The translations under genes and the position numbers were made by a program. 20,103 nt of DNA, from positions 1 to 20,103 of the forward strand of contig CAZENQ010000053.1 of assembly GCA_964513655.1 (NCBI GenBank), written 5' to 3'. The notes under the pieces were generated by a model. That model ran no database searches. It was not told where the DNA came from and was given only the letters and a program-made list of their open reading frames with translations. Positions 20,049 through 20,103 of the stretch are shown piece by piece (position 1 is the first letter of the stretch; each line of letters starts with the position of its first letter). This DNA is from G020350405 sp964513655. GTDB taxonomy: Bacteria; Planctomycetota; Phycisphaerae; Sedimentisphaerales; Anaerobacaceae.

Positions 20049-20103
<55 letters not shown>

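Overview
The window looks like chromosomal DNA of a Planctomycetota bacterium, possibly of the Phycisphaerae. This is inferred from a compact type II secretion / type IV pilus-like operon with a GspL-like PilM-PilN fusion and several minor pseudopilins, abundant two-component proteins, and moderate GC. No taxonomic marker gene is present, so the assignment is tentative.

Left part (1-2962, minus strand): a class I aminotransferase (AspC type) is followed by an ECF sigma factor, its membrane anti-sigma factor and a small DUF4190-like membrane protein. This three-gene cassette is bracketed by two copies of the last codons of the aminotransferase gene (1773-1840 and 74-141, 59 of 68 bases identical). 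The outer copy overlaps the start of another membrane-protein gene that runs off the left edge. The layout resembles a cassette inserted at, and restoring, the 3' end of aspC. A good sigma-70-type promoter precedes aspC, with a 12-base palindrome at the expected transcription start.

Signalling block (3275-6972, minus strand): a receiver-PAS-HisKA-HATPase kinase with intact catalytic residues, then a hybrid kinase whose H-box histidine is replaced by Phe, then a stand-alone receiver protein. The three could form a relay in which the hybrid protein is a non-canonical member. The receiver gene has a long leader with several hairpins.

Centre (7349-7687, plus strand): a small rubredoxin gene (58 aa) with a clear promoter and a leader of about 125 nt. 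The leader has three hairpins and alternative pairings that would cover or free the ribosome binding site.

Right part (7732-18361, minus strand): a secretion / pseudopilus operon in the order gspE, gspF, gspG, gspH-like, gspI-like, a very large gspJ-like pseudopilin, a PilX/GspK-like protein, a PilM-PilN fusion, PilO and a short secretin. GspE powers assembly from the cytoplasm, GspF is the membrane platform, the pseudopilins form the filament, PilMN/PilO link the inner membrane to the periplasm, and the secretin is the outer-membrane pore. No prepilin peptidase or GspC is in the window. The standout is the gspJ-like protein: its pseudopilin domain is followed by seven repeats of about 50 residues, probably a seven-bladed beta-propeller displayed on the filament, possibly at its tip.

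Right edge (18671-20103, plus strand): a GAF-domain histidine kinase divergent from the operon, then the start of a tRNA-Arg(ACG) gene with its own promoter.
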